Shown piece by piece: positions 1 to 12,184 of a stretch of DNA of 64,000 nt. Under the pieces are notes generated by a model that was not told where the DNA came from, ran no database searches, and worked only from the letters and a program-made list of their open reading frames with translations. Made by a program: the position numbers and the translations under genes. This DNA is from Datisca glomerata (lineage: Eukaryota; Streptophyta; Magnoliopsida; Cucurbitales; Datiscaceae), in NCBI GenBank assembly GCA_003255025.1, contig QANY01005488.1, positions 868,001 to 932,000 of the forward strand, read 5' to 3'. Each line of letters opens with the position of its first letter. Position 1 is the first letter of the stretch.

Positions 1-681
1 AGACAAGTTTGTAGCCATTCGAAACTGTCTAGGTAGCCATCTGTAAAACCCCATATCATAAGTCAACCGTGCGCTTAGCACCACAACTAATTTTTTACAC
101 CATAGCTAATATTGATTATTTAAATAGTTAAAGCAATACCAATTGTATAAAAAATGGGCGATCATGCTAAGTAATATCGGTTATGTAACAGTCTTGGCTG
201 TTGTGGAGACTATTACGGTCCGATATAACGGACTTAAAAAACTTTGAATCTTCTTCCTCTTCTTCTTATTTCTTTTAGTGTTTTCATATCAGTATCTTTA
301 AAACTGATTTTGTTCTCTACTGCCATTTTGTTCTTTGTTTCACAACAGTAACTTACGAATCTAAATATATGATTCAGTTTGAAACTGCATTCTTTGAAGT
401 GTTTATGTTTTTTACATTTTGATTAGTATTTTGCAAGGCGAAGCATATCGTCAAAAATGGGTTTTAATGGCAGCATGATATTGGTTTTGAAAAAATGGCA
501 TTTTTTTTAACTTTTTACTATTATGACAGGTTTTAAATAACATGTTATCATTTACTTATCTATAATGACAGATAATTCTTAAATATGTCAAAATCTTTTT
601 ATTTTTTTAAATTAATTATTTTTTACACTCTTTATTTACCAAAATGTCATGTTATAACCTTAATCTAAACCAAATTCCTTC
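1..681. other. Intergenic, AT-rich, no gene seen
   Basis: I see no coding region. From about 470 to 660 there are several short ATGACAG-type words in both orientations within T-rich DNA. They resemble subterminal repeats of CACTA-type DNA transposons and the segment near 12600-13000. No terminal CACTA motif or target duplication could be recognised, so this remains unassigned. Confidence 0.4.
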
Positions 682-702
682 TTGAGCCTCTCCCTCAACT
701 CC

Positions 703-785
703 ATCTCTCTCTCTCTCTCTCTCTCTCACTCTCTCTCTCTCTCCCTCACTCTCTCTCTCTCAACCTCTCTCTCTCTCTTTCGACC
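703..785. repeat. (CT)n microsatellite, imperfect
   Basis: A CT-dinucleotide tract interrupted by single CA, CC and TT steps; CT-rich sequence continues to about 870. An open frame across it encodes only Ser/Leu low-complexity sequence and is not credible as a gene. Confidence 0.9.
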
Positions 786-903
786 TCTCTGTCAACGTCA
801 TCGCCATCTCTCTCTCGCTCACTCGGCCTCTCTCTGTTGCTCCCCATCTCTTTCTATCTCCGTCTTCTTCGATCTGGTCTTGGTGAGTTCAACCAACAAT
901 TAA

Positions 904-1854
904 GTTTTATAGATGAAGTTTTGTTGCTCATTTTTGTAGATGTAGTTTTGTTGCTCGATTTGGTTGTAGATCTGTATTTTGTTTTAGATATGATTTGTGA
1001 TTTGTGATTGATTTTTAGGGATTTGGTTTTCAAGAGGCAAAAAACCCTTCCCACTTTCCAACTCAACATTTTAGTATTTTTTATCATTCTCAAGTAAGAG
1101 TTTATCAAAGTTTAGGTATTTCTCTCATAGGTTTCTCAGATTTTATTTTTGTCCTTGGATTATATGTAAGATTTATTTTTTGTGTTTATTTTTTGTTGTT
1201 TCAAATCACCCCAAAAATATATTTATGAACGCAAAGAATAAGATTTATCACTATCCAATTTAGGAGGGTAGTGGTTGAGAGAAGATTACATCTATTTATT
1301 GGAGCTTCAATTTCAATCCGTACATTATATTTCGCATCATTATTATATTGTTCATTATATTATTGATTGATCAATTTAATTGTTGTTCATTTTTGTCCAA
1401 AAAATTTATCTTTTTAGTTCAAATTCCTTCGTTTTAATATTTTCATTTATTAAAGTGCTGCCATAACGGTCCTACATTTATGTCATGATTTGATCCTCGA
1501 TCTAAGGATGAACCACTGCACGCATGAATCATTGTGAATTTATATCTCATGATTTTTCTTATTGTTCCTCCTATCGTGAACCAATCATCAGTGTGTTGGC
1601 ACTTGAAAGAAAAATTCAATCTTTCTTCCCACTAAATTTTCAGCTAAAGAGAAGATTAGTCTCCCCAGAGTTTTCTCTGTTGGATCTAGTTTTAAATTTT
1701 GTAAAAAATTAATTGAAGCATGACAAATTCATGGGCGGAATATCAAAAAATTTCATAAAACATTTAATTGAATTAAATATAAAATCAATCCATTGAATAT
1801 GCATAATCATATAAATGTACCAAGAAGAGACATAAATGATTTATATATTTTCTG
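904..1854. other. Intergenic, no gene seen
   Basis: T-rich sequence with short chance frames only. I recognise no domain, splice pattern, RNA gene or repeat structure here. Confidence 0.5.
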
Positions 1855-3451
1855 TTAATGGAGAAATTTTAATTGGTCCTTGTACCAATAATCACTCGTT
1901 AGAGTTATAAGTATATCTCTCAAGGATTTGTGCAAAAATTGAGTGTGACTCTCAAAACAACTGTGAGAAAAATGAATTTTTTCTCTTCCCCTCTCTTTGT
2001 GAATTTCGGCGACAAGCAATAGGGAGAGCAAAGAGAAACCTTTTCTCTATACTGACTAACACTTAGGGATGCAACCCTAATGCAATCTCCTATTTATTAA
2101 TTAAAAAATTTACCAAAATACCCCTATATGTCAATACCCAAAATTCTCCTCTCTCCTTGACCTGCATATGTGATTTTCACATTTTCTCTAAAGCCAAAAT
2201 TGTGTCTAAATTCATCAGTCTAAATTGATGAAATAAATTAATCACAATCAATTAATCAATTATTTTTTATTTACTAATTATCCAATAATTAGAAAATAAT
2301 AAAATAATTACATTAATTTTGGTCTTAACAAAAATAGTGATGACACCCATCACATATGGGCTCGAGAAGTGTGTCTTGATCCAAAATTCCTATCCTTATG
2401 AGCTACTCTTGAGACCGAATAAACTCACATGTATAAAGTTATAGAATTCAAATACCTGATGAATTTATCTCCATAAATTCCTGACTTATTTAATACCAAT
2501 ATCGTACGACTTCACTATAGGTCTAACGTTGAATAAACTCTCGATTGATGCGCGCTAAATTCTCTGTTGGTGATAATAAACAGTTATATTTCACGCTCCA
2601 CAAAATATTTTATGATATTACCCTCCGTGAATATCAGTAACAAGAGTGAGATGTAAAAATATCATTTTATCCTTCTAATTATTATTTCTTTAACTCCGTT
2701 ATTAACTGTTAATAAGAAACACATATTCGTGAAGTGTCTCTTACAGTTCACCATGCCTAAATCAATGATTTATGTCATCGAGTACAGGACCCTATTTATT
2801 TTTCACACACCCATCAATAAAGCATAAGGTGATATTGTTGCTTTTGCAATCTTGCCACGAATTTCATATCTGTGAATCACGCAACTCCAATATAGATGAA
2901 TCGTGGTCGTGACACTAAGGCCATGTCCGAAAATCCAAACTTACTCTTTTTTGACAAATCAAAGATTGTGAGTAACTATGTCAAGTTCCGTATTCACCTC
3001 AAGATTAAAATAGTTATGAAAATACCCTTTAAGGTGTAACAATTAGATTTAGAGTTAGATAAATGGCTATGCTCTAAACTAATTAGTTATTGGTCTATTC
3101 AACATGTTGCACAACATGTCTAGGTCAACCGTTAGAGTCTTCACTCTCATGCTCTGAGACCGGCATCCTTTGGTTCAACCTAACAGTTATAATTAGATTC
3201 GATTATCCAGTTGATCCTAATATTGCATTATAATATTCTAAGCTATCTCAAAAAAGTTTGTGTGGAAGACCGCTTGGTCTTTACTCTTTTTTCATTGATA
3301 ATAGTTCATGGACTTAAGTAAATTACAAACACACTTTAATTAAAGAAAATTTTCATTTATTCATAAAATTCAGTAATATATAAATGTCTCAGAAATAACT
3401 ATTTACTCATAAATAGTTATTACACTCTTCTTTGTAGACATAATTCTAACA
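1855..3451 (-). mobile_element. Ty1/copia LTR (3' LTR side), minus strand
   Basis: On the minus strand the LTR begins TGTTAGAATTATG at 3451, directly after a polypurine-rich AAGTGGGAGTTTG tract and after the end of copia pol, the usual order pol-PPT-3' LTR. The segment 2600-3451 matches 37771-38581 along most of its length by eye, so this LTR family occurs twice in the window in the same orientation. The left end is uncertain: R/U5-like sequence continues to about 1860, but no clear CA terminus or target duplication was found. Confidence 0.7.
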
Positions 3452-3647
3452 AACTCCCACTTAGACTAAAGTAAGCGTGTACAATCTTGCATCTCCATGT
3501 TCTCTTGATGACCATCATAGAATTTACTACTTAAAGTCTTAGTGAATGGATTTATCAAGTTGTTAACCATTGATATATGTGTTACTTCAACATCTCCTCT
3601 CCAAACTATCTTTCTGATGAGGTGATACTTCCGCTCTATGTATTTGT
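3452..3647 (-). pseudogene. Ty1/copia pol, C-terminal RNase H tail (fragment)
   Basis: The minus strand encodes the last ~60 residues of a copia polyprotein, starting HKYIERKYHLIRK, continuing through VNNLINPFTKTLSSKF and ending in DCTRLL then a stop. This is the conserved end of the copia RNase H domain. It reads straight into the PPT and LTR at 3451. The upstream part of pol is missing because another LTR begins at about 3648. Confidence 0.85.
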
Positions 3648-4530
3648 GTTGGACATAGCACCCTCAAAGCATGTGTTTAGACAATTTATTATGAAATTAA
3701 TGAAATTACATTTTTTTTTATAATTGTTCTTTTAAATTATTGTTGAATAATTTATATAAAAATATTTAAAAATTCTATATTCATTAATGAGACTATGATC
3801 TTGTATAAGTACGAGAGGATTAAGATCATAGATAATGAATAAAATAGTCTGTAACATATTAAAGTATAGAATCTTAGATGAATGGTTTACTAGTATGGTT
3901 CACTAAATATTTTGAATGCATGTGATCTAAATAAGATCCGGATTACTGATGTGGATAGATATCTTAGTGGAGGTAATTTATATAATTAGATTATATAGAA
4001 CATGACTGATGTGGATTAATATCTTTATTAATTTATCGTTTATCATAAAGATTTAATACACATCAAAGCTGATGATCATGTGTAAATTAGTTTGAATCCT
4101 GAGTAGTCATGAACTCTTATCCATGTCTACTAGATCTTTTGATTCACTTGTTAAGGTTTGTTTGTAAAACTTACTAATGACTTTTATGTTGGAGATACAG
4201 TTATATAGATGGCTGGAAACATGATCTTACAATGATTTGAAATCCAAGCTTTCGTATGGATCATATATTGATTCTTTTAAATGTTAATTTTGTAATTGAA
4301 TGGTTATTGAGCTTAAATTTATAATACAATTATAAATTGGCCGTTCACTAGTGAATTAATGGTACTTAAGGACCAAGAGGTAATTATAATGGTAAAATGA
4401 TAATTTTGACCATCTCTAATTTACGAACTAATAATTGAAGGATAAAATTACATGAAGTGATTATATCAATAGATTATATGAGATTACTAGGTATTATTAG
4501 AAATGTTCATACCAATGTGTGTATGTGTTT
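3648..4530 (+). mobile_element. Copia-type LTR, plus strand, interrupting the older copia
   Basis: The sequence switches abruptly at about 3648 from antisense copia RNase H to TGTTGGACATAGC followed by AT-rich DNA of the kind seen in plant copia LTRs. No coding domain follows. The 3' terminus is not recognisable; the stretch ends in a compound microsatellite and an ambiguous base, so it could be a solo LTR or a truncated element. Family assignment rests on the terminal TGTTGG and general character only. Confidence 0.45.
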
Positions 4531-4543
4531 GCGCGCGCGCGCG

Positions 4544-4590
<47 letters not shown>

Positions 4591-4591
4591 N
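4531..4591. repeat. Compound microsatellite (GC)n(AC)n(AT)n ending in an N
   Basis: Three dinucleotide tracts follow one another: GC/CG, then CA, then TA. The last run stops at an ambiguous base at 4591, probably an unresolved assembly or base call inside the TA run. The alternating purine-pyrimidine composition is of the Z-DNA-prone kind. Confidence 0.95.
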
Positions 4592-5704
4592 ATTAACAAA
4601 TTTTTTATTAATTTAATTACAGATATTTTAACAAACTAGACGTAACCACGTGTAAAATAATACTTTAAAAACAAGATTTAAATTTATAAATTAAAATTAT
4701 TGAATATGCACAATATCATATTAATTTAATTATATATAATTAATATTTAGGAACCAATAAATCAAGAAACTTATACAATGATTGTTCCATGAAAATTTAT
4801 ACTCCAATAAATCATACACAATTTTATGTGTGTGTATATATATGTATATATTTATTCATTTTTATATTGACATAATTAATAAAAAAAATGCATGAACGTG
4901 GATAAATATTATGAATGTCTTATAATAAATATGAAACAAACATTCACGTCTATTGTGTTTTTAGAGGCACTAAAGCCAAGTGTATTTTTTTATCTGTTTT
5001 ATGTAAACGTATAATTGTTAGATTGATTTATCAAAATTAATTATTTTGTCTCTTTATATATTTTAATTAATAAATTTAATGCGGTAAGTTTTAGAAAGAA
5101 ATAAATAAATAACCAAATAAAATCACACCACATCTCATTAAGGACGACAATTAAGGATTAGTACGAAATCATAGGGATATAATTGTCAAAAAGTATTTAT
5201 CCAATTTTGATATATGTTATATAGATAAAATTAAGGAAAATTAGTTGTGATTTTATATTTTATTGCAATTAATAGATTCTATTGTAGATTTTGTCATTTA
5301 GAATTAAATATATTGAGAAGATAGGTTAACTTAATTAATTAAACTCACACACCTATTATTTAAAAGTTGTAGATTTGAATCATATGATGCTCGTACAATA
5401 TACCATGTAATTGTGGTAAAACAAAGTCTCAAATATATTTATTTTGTTTCCTAATAACTCCGAAAATTTGTATGAGAAAATAAATTTACGGGTTATAGAC
5501 TATTTAGGTTCTCTCTCTCTGCTGTTCTTCCATCCTTTTCCGTAGAGGTAATCTGTCGAAAAACGGCGCCTTTCTTCAATTTTTATAGTGCCGCAACCCT
5601 TGCAAGTGGAAATACCGTCGAACTTTCGCCGTGATCGGCCAAGTATAAGGTTCAATACCAGGGGTGAGTGACGTCGAGATATCGCCAACTTGTCGACACC
5701 CGGT
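4592..5704. other. AT-rich intergenic and presumed promoter/5' UTR of the UTP7 gene
   Basis: AT-rich without a gene up to about 5500. From about 5508 the composition changes to CT-rich and then more GC-balanced sequence, which I read as the start of the 5' UTR of the gene beginning at 5876. No convincing TATA box, telo-box or site II element was found. A 62-aa minus-strand frame here has no recognisable domain. Confidence 0.4.
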
Positions 5705-5729
5705 GGAACACAGTAAAAAACTGTGTTCC
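5705..5729 (+). other. Perfect stem-loop in the presumed 5' UTR of UTP7
   Basis: GGAACACAGT and its exact reverse complement are separated by a five-A loop, giving a 10-bp stem 147-171 nt upstream of the ATG at 5876. If transcribed it would form a stable hairpin in the leader. It could also be a chance palindrome. Confidence 0.55.
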
Positions 5730-5875
5730 CCCCATCAGTTCCGGGGCTGATTAATGATTCTATAATTTCGACGAAAATGTCTAGTCTTCATCGATTTTCG
5801 CTTCCTCAATTACGGGTAACATTCATTTTCTGGATTTATGCAGTTGAGGCGGACTGTAGTCTGTAACTAAGCAAA

Positions 5876-8800
5876 ATGGGTGAGAAGCAAGATGGCATTG
5901 CTGATATGTTAATGCCTCCTACTGATCAGGTTCTTGTGAAATTCAATATGTTGTACATATCATAGATTCATAATGTGTCATTGTATTTTCTTCTGTATTA
6001 ATGGATTTGGAAATTCGGACCCAATTATAGGCGAAGTACCTAAAGTATGATTCGATATGAGCTTCAATTCATTTTGTTCGGTTTGTAGTTTGTAAATAGA
6101 GCCTTTTTTCCTAATACGCAGGGGATATCCAATGAGATAGATTTGAAAGTACAGAAGTATCTGCGGGGAGAAGGTGCTAATCTGGAGGTATGGTCTTTTG
6201 CTGTGGATTTTATTCTCCTTATATATATATATATTTATATAATCTGATAAATATTAACTTCAGGTTTTGCAAGATAAAAAACTTAGGGGTCAACTTGCTG
6301 TTAGAGAAAAACTATATGGAAAATCTGCAAAAGTTGCTGCCAAGGTTGAGAAGGTAATTTCTTAGCCTAATAATGTTTTTTTCTTCATAAGCTAATAGAG
6401 CTTAATTTATAGACCCTGCCTGCGTTTTACCATCATAAGGGAAGATGGATATGTTTACTAGTGAAAGATGTTGTGTTCCACATTTTACGTTTCTATATTC
6501 ATCTTATTGACAATGTTCTAATTTCATTGTATTTATCTGTCGAAAATATCTTATATGCTATGTTATTTATAACTTTGTAATTAGTTTCTCATGCCGAGTG
6601 AGGGAGGCTATTTGGAGGTTGAAGGCATTGAGAAGACATGGAGGATTAAACAAGAATCAATTGCTTCTGAAGTAGGCATCCTAAGTAGAAGGAATCTATA
6701 TGATATTATTTTACCAGGTTGAGCATATTGTCTTATTGCTTGCAAATGATTATCTAGCTAGTTTGTTGTTTTGCTTTTTCTCTGTGTTGAAGTATATGTC
6801 TTAGACTCTTATACCCTATTCAATTTCCGAACTATTCAAAATGTCGTCCCTTGCACTTTTGCTCTGTATGGATTGTCAGGCACAAGATAAAAGTTGTAAA
6901 ACAGAAATTTGTTTAGCTTTTCTTCCCCTGGCGTAATAAGTAGAAGAAAATCATCACACTGTCGTCAAAAATAAGAATCTTAGGAATCAGTCCTTAAGGT
7001 TAAGAACCACTCATGTCCTTTTGTTATTCAATGATTGATTCTGCCATATTCAAGAGTTTTTGTTTAGGAACAACGTAATTTTGTAGTATTAATATTTTTT
7101 TGCATATCTGCAGCGCTTGGTCCGTACACTATGGATTTTACTGCAAGTGGGCAGTATATGACGTTAGCTGGACGCAAGGGCCACCTGGCCATCCTAGACA
7201 TGCAAAATGTTAACTTAATTAAAGAGTTTCAGGTATGCCATGATCCTTCAGTTTTATGGCCAGTTTGTGATGAATTAAAACTTTTCATGAGTTAACCAGG
7301 GATTTTTTTTCAATTTTTTTGCTAGTGAAGTGGAGCACTCTCTTCAGTGTCACTTTTAGTTATGGAAATCACTAATGTCAAACTATCTTATTCGGGAAGA
7401 GTTGGGGTTATAAATAGAACATTGTTAGTATTTATGTCAGAGGCGCAACTTAGTTGACAACTGCTTGATTGAACTTTTTAGCCTTTCAAGTTCTTGTATT
7501 TTTTAACAAACAAGTATTGACTTTAATAAATGTTGTTATATGTGTATGTATAAATAAGGTCTATGTGGTCTGAATTCGAGCTTGACATTTAGTCAGTGTT
7601 GATTGCTTCAGGTCAGAGAGACAGTGCGTGACGTCGTGTTCTTGCATAATGAGTTGTTTTTTGCGGCAGCGCAGGAAAAGTATGGTCTTCGTTTTCATTC
7701 TTTGGATCATTTACAGTAACTCTTTTGTATTGCTTCTGTATGGACTCTAGTGGAAGTCTTTAAACATAAGGTCTAGGAGCACAAGTTTGTTATTTTCTAT
7801 ACTATTCATTTGTCACACCTTAATCATCATTCTCATATCGAAAAAACATGTTATATATGTATGTATTATGTAAGTCTCATTTGGAATCAGCTTTGGATTT
7901 TTCCTTGCATTCTATCCGTTAGAATCTGCTAAATAATCAGAGGCTGCTAAAAGCCTTTCAATCTGGTTTCCCACCAATATGGGATCCATTGTTTTTAATT
8001 TTAGTTCCTTTTCATTGTGCTTTATTGATCATTTGCTCTAGTTGCTATGATATTATTTCTAACTTAAATGGCATCCTAAATTAGGAAGTAGCATTATCAT
8101 TGACTTTCTTATTTGGCATGGCTTCTTCTTTTACATTTAAAAGTCAAAATATGTCTTTGTCCCAATGAGAGAGATTGTTGTCGTGCACAATCCTTTGATG
8201 TCAAGTCATTAGCATATTTTAGATTAATTTACTGAAGCTTACAGTTTTGTAAAATCTCTCCCATATGTTCCTAGTAAAAGGATGTTTTTGACATGATGAG
8301 ATGAATTCATGTTGTTAACTATTAGTTTTAATGTGTTTGCTTGGTAAATATTCCAGCTTCTGTCTTATTCCAAGTCTTACCTTCCAACTTCCATACGTAG
8401 AAGTTATGCCTAATTTTTTGCTGTTAAGTTATGCTGATGGAAATATTGTATTGCTTATCTTATTAATTCTTTATTAAAATGAGAAGCTCACCGGTCTTAA
8501 TTTGACAGGTATCCTTATATCTATAGTCGGGATGGGCCAGAGAGTCATTGCCTAAAGGTGGATTCTATCTTTTCCGATGTTTGCATCTTCCTTTGAGTAC
8601 TCTGTCTTTATTCTTCCAGGCTTACTGGGAGCTATGGTCAAACTTATTATCAGCCTGATTGATGTTGTAAAACGCAATTATCAGTCATTTCAATGTCTGA
8701 ATGTTCAGTTGACAAAAAGAAAAACTGAATATTGATCGACTGTAGCTTTTAATGGCATTGATGTGTAAACGAATCACTGTTTTCCTTATAGTGAGTGTAA

Positions 8801-10135
8801 TGTAGGGGCGAGTATAGTCTCCTAAGTTTATAAGAAGTTTTACCATGGCACTTGTGCATTCATTTGATGGCACATTTACTGCCGTTTGAAGTTACAGTTT
8901 TGTCAAATAAAGAAAAGACTTATACAGAGAGAGATTCTACATATTGATTTAGCTTTTCGTTTTCACTTTTTCATTCACAAAATACTTGCTAAGAGATGGC
9001 ATTCATCACTGCATAACTGAGAGCTATAGTTGGTGGTTATATCTTTCAGGAACATGAAGAAGTACTGAGACTTCAGTTTCTAAAAAACCACTTCCTTTTG
9101 GCATCCGTGAATAAATTCGGGCGGCTTCGCTATCAGGATGTGACAACAGGTTCAATTGTCATAGGTTTCCGAATTTGTTCCTCTTCAGACGTTACTAATG
9201 TCATGCAAGTAAATCCCTATAATGGAGTTGTTGCTACGGGTCATTCAGGCGGTACAGTAGCCATGTGGAAACCCACGAGCTCTGCACCTCTTTATAAGAG
9301 GCTTTGTCATCAAAGCTCTATTTCAGCACTGGCATTTCATCCAAATGGCCATCTCATGGCCACATCTGGAACAGAAAGGAACATCAAGCTTTGGGACTTG
9401 AGGAAATATGATAAGGAGCTCCAGGCATTACGTGGGCACGCCAACACCTTGGATTTCAGTCAAAAAGGTTTGCTTGCTTGTGGAACAGGCTCTTACGTAC
9501 AGGTTCTCGGTGAAAAGGAATTGTCTGGCAATAAGAAGTCTAGTGGATTTATGAGTCATTCCGTGGTGAAAGGTTATGAGCGATTTATGAGTCATTCCAT
9601 GGTAAAAGGTTACCAGATTGGGAAGGTGTTGTTTAGACCATATGAAGATGTTATGTGCATTGGGCACTCCATGGGTTTTTCTAGTCTTCTTATTCCAGGA
9701 TCCGGTGAACCCAATTTTGATTCTGGGGTGGCTAACCCGTTTGAAACATCAAAACAGAGAAGAGAAAAGGAGGTTCGAACCCTTCTCGATAAGCTTCCTC
9801 CAGAGACAATTATGCTTGACCCTTCAAAACTTGGTACCCTTAAGCCACCATTGAAGGAGAGAAAAGCAAAGGAGGAAAGAGAAGCCGAAATGGTAGCCGC
9901 GGCCATTGATGCTGTCAAAGCTATTTCGATGATGAAGAAGAAAACAAAGGGAAGGAATAGGCCAACCAAGATGATGAAAAAGAAGCGGGAGTTGGTTGCA
10001 AAAGCAAAGAGGCTCTTTTTGAAACAACAAATAGATGAAAAAGGATTGTTGTCGATAAAGAATCAGAAAATTAATGAACAAGTTAAACTTCCACATACCT
10101 TGCAGCGGTTTCAGCGTAAAACAGCTGCAAAATGA
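5876..10135 (+). CDS. UTP7: UTP7/WDR46 (BING4) WD40 protein, U3 small-subunit processome
   Basis: Eight coding exons reconstructed from GT/AG junctions with consistent phase: 5876-5929, 6122-6187, 6264-6353, 6585-6717, 7114-7232, 7612-7679, 8509-8557, 9050-10135; 1665 nt, 554 aa. The N-terminus has the family block DLKVQKYLRGEGANLE (about 24-40) and RGQLAVREKLYGKSAK. WD40 repeats follow (about 115-410), with FHPNGHLMATSG and NIKLWDLRKY, and then the BING4 C-terminal block with GSGEPNFDS, NPFETSKQRREKEV and LLDKLPPETIMLDPSK, and a Lys-rich tail suited to nucleolar targeting. The family acts in 18S pre-rRNA processing. Length is close to plant homologues as I remember them. Oddities: a 12-aa tandem duplication at 359-382, and a few positions where I would expect Trp (KFLMP, VQVLGE, MGFSS, DSGVANP). 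The start is the first ATG of exon 1 in frame with the family N-terminus. Confidence 0.93.
9545..9616 (+). repeat. 36-bp in-frame tandem duplication inside UTP7
   Basis: Two adjacent 36-bp units encode GFMSHSVVKGYE and RFMSHSMVKGYQ (residues 359-370 and 371-382). They lie in the last exon just before the conserved QIGKVLFRPYEDV block. The copies differ at several bases, so this is not a recent sequencing artefact. The reading frame is preserved. Confidence 0.95.
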
Positions 10136-12184
10136 CTTTTCCCAATCTTGATCTACAATCTTGTAGCTAATCTCTTTAATTAATAGTATTTATTTCATGG
10201 TATTGGTACCATAGAAATAGTATTCAACAAATTTGTAGCTAATTTCTTTAATTAATTAATGGTATTTAGTCATTCTAGTATTTGTGGTATTTTGTAGCTA
10301 ATTTTGTTCCCTTGCACGTAAAACTTTTTTTTACCAGCTTTAATGTTTTTACTTAATTTTATACATAACGTAATACTTTCACTTTAAAGGTCAAGAATAA
10401 ATATACTCATCATATTAAAAATTCCTTTTCAAAATATATATTTATTTGAAAAAGTGTAAATGAATCAGTTATTCTTATGACCTTATGATTAAAGTTCTTG
10501 TGTAAAATTTTCTGATATTATCTCATATTAATAAATACCGCGTAGAAAATCGCAAATGTATTAATTATATTCTTAATAAAACTTATACAAGACTTCTATA
10601 TATACATCTTAAATAAGAAAAAAAAAAGAAATTTAAGTGATGTATTTATATAATATAATTTATCGGTGAGGGCCTCCCAGAAGTTTTGAGTTGCTACTCA
10701 TGATACAACGTTTATAACTATTATTTATTCAAACTATAAATAATTTTTTTTCATAATACAAAAAAATTAAATTATAAATTTTATTTTAGATAAGTAAATT
10801 AAATTATTTATAAATTAAAAGATAAAAAAGTTCTTAATAGTGCAAATAGATTCGTAGAAATATATAATACAAGCAATAGCTAGAGTGTAAAAACGTTAAG
10901 CTAGGGTTAAACTGATAATCGTATAGTTTGATTGTGATTACAGTGGTTAATAAATAGATCAAAGGGAATTACAGTTCAATTCTATTTTCGGTTACAAACA
11001 GTTAGTAAACACATCAAAGAGAAATATTGTTTTCATTTCCGTCATTTATATTCTTTCCTTCTTTTACGTTAACATTTACCATTTTCATCTTTTTCATTGC
11101 GTTTCATCATTTAGTAAACATGACCTAAATGTTATCTTCCATTTCTTTCTCCTGTTCATTTTAAGTGAAGATTCATCTTCCGTTTGTTTTTCATTTCAAG
11201 CTTCTTCTTTTCCTCCTCCATTTTTCTTTCATTTGTTTCTCTTACATAGTCAAAACAAGTAAAAAAGATAACATGAAGAACGCGAGTAATTTTTTTATAA
11301 CAACTTAAACCATTCAAATAAGTGCTCACATTTTTCAGTAGTCAAACCTTATCAGAAATGATAATTTGAATGGTTTAAGTACCTTTTAATGACTACTTGA
11401 TCTTTAGATGTTTTTTTAGTCAGGTCTCTGAAAATGACACATATCATAAGTATAATAGAATTACGTGAATACATGGCATGATATAGTTCTTGTTCATCTG
11501 TTTAAGCTCTTCATAATGATGAGTTTCATTTTATTCTTGCCTTCAAAGTTCAAATTACTCATCTGAATTCATTAATAACATTACATTGTGATCAAGAAAA
11601 AGTATGGACAAGATGCAACCAGTGTGGTGAATCTGATGATGAAGGTGGATTTGCTCTATATATTTAGGTAGTTAATTACACTGGTCAAGTTAGTATTTTC
11701 CTTTTTAATTTCAGCTCGTATTCGATAACTAACAAGGTTTAGGGATTGGAACTCTATATGCTTTCATAGATTGTCATTGGAATGGATGTGCTGCATCTTA
11801 GTTTTATGAATCAGATAAGACCGATGACCTGAACTTCAAAGAAGAGGTTGGTTACTTTCCATGGAGTTTCTACTGAAAATTAATTATAGATCACATGAAA
11901 CCAATGACCTGATACACTCTTAATTTTCTCACTAAAAAGGTGAAATTCAGTTACGATCTTATTATAAAAGCAAGGAGATAGGATTTGTTGATGCTTAAAA
12001 ATAGATCGTTTATGTGATTCACCTTGAGCAACTTGATTTCTTGTAAGTACAATTATGTTCAGATGTCTCATATTATGTGAATTAAGCTCAAAAGTTCATA
12101 AAGACCTTAATTTCACTTGTGGCAAGTCAAGCTCTTTTCATATATGTAATGAAGCATAATATGATTAACTCCTGCTTCGTTTTT
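10136..12184. other. 3' UTR and AT-rich intergenic DNA
   Basis: The first ~150 bp are the UTP7 3' UTR; the motif TTTGTAGCTAAT plus CTTTAATTAAT occurs twice around 10160-10265. The remainder is AT-rich with no recognisable domain. An inverted repeat lies at 11303-11380. Small frames at 11880-12301 show no family similarity. Confidence 0.5.
11303..11380. repeat. 17-bp perfect inverted repeat, possible MITE remnant
   Basis: ACTTAAACCATTCAAAT at 11303-11319 is exactly complemented by 11364-11380, around a 44-nt centre. A further pair, AGTAGTCA (about 11337) and TGACTACT (about 11390), gives partial nested symmetry. No transposase or clear target duplication was seen. Confidence 0.6.

Noticed and set aside
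682..903. 73-aa open frame rich in Ser and Leu
   Set aside because: It is a translation of the CT microsatellite with no domain or gene structure.
7233..7611. GTGATGA box C-like motif in UTP7 intron 5, candidate intronic C/D snoRNA
   Set aside because: No box D (CTGA) at a suitable distance and no terminal stem. The ATGATGA near 8297 in intron 6 fails for the same reason.
9770..9790. GGTTCGAACC, resembling a tRNA T-loop
   Set aside because: It lies in conserved UTP7 coding sequence and no acceptor or anticodon arms can be drawn.
9428..10096. Minus-strand and alternate-frame ORFs over the last UTP7 exon
   Set aside because: They overlap a clearly conserved coding exon and encode no family motif.
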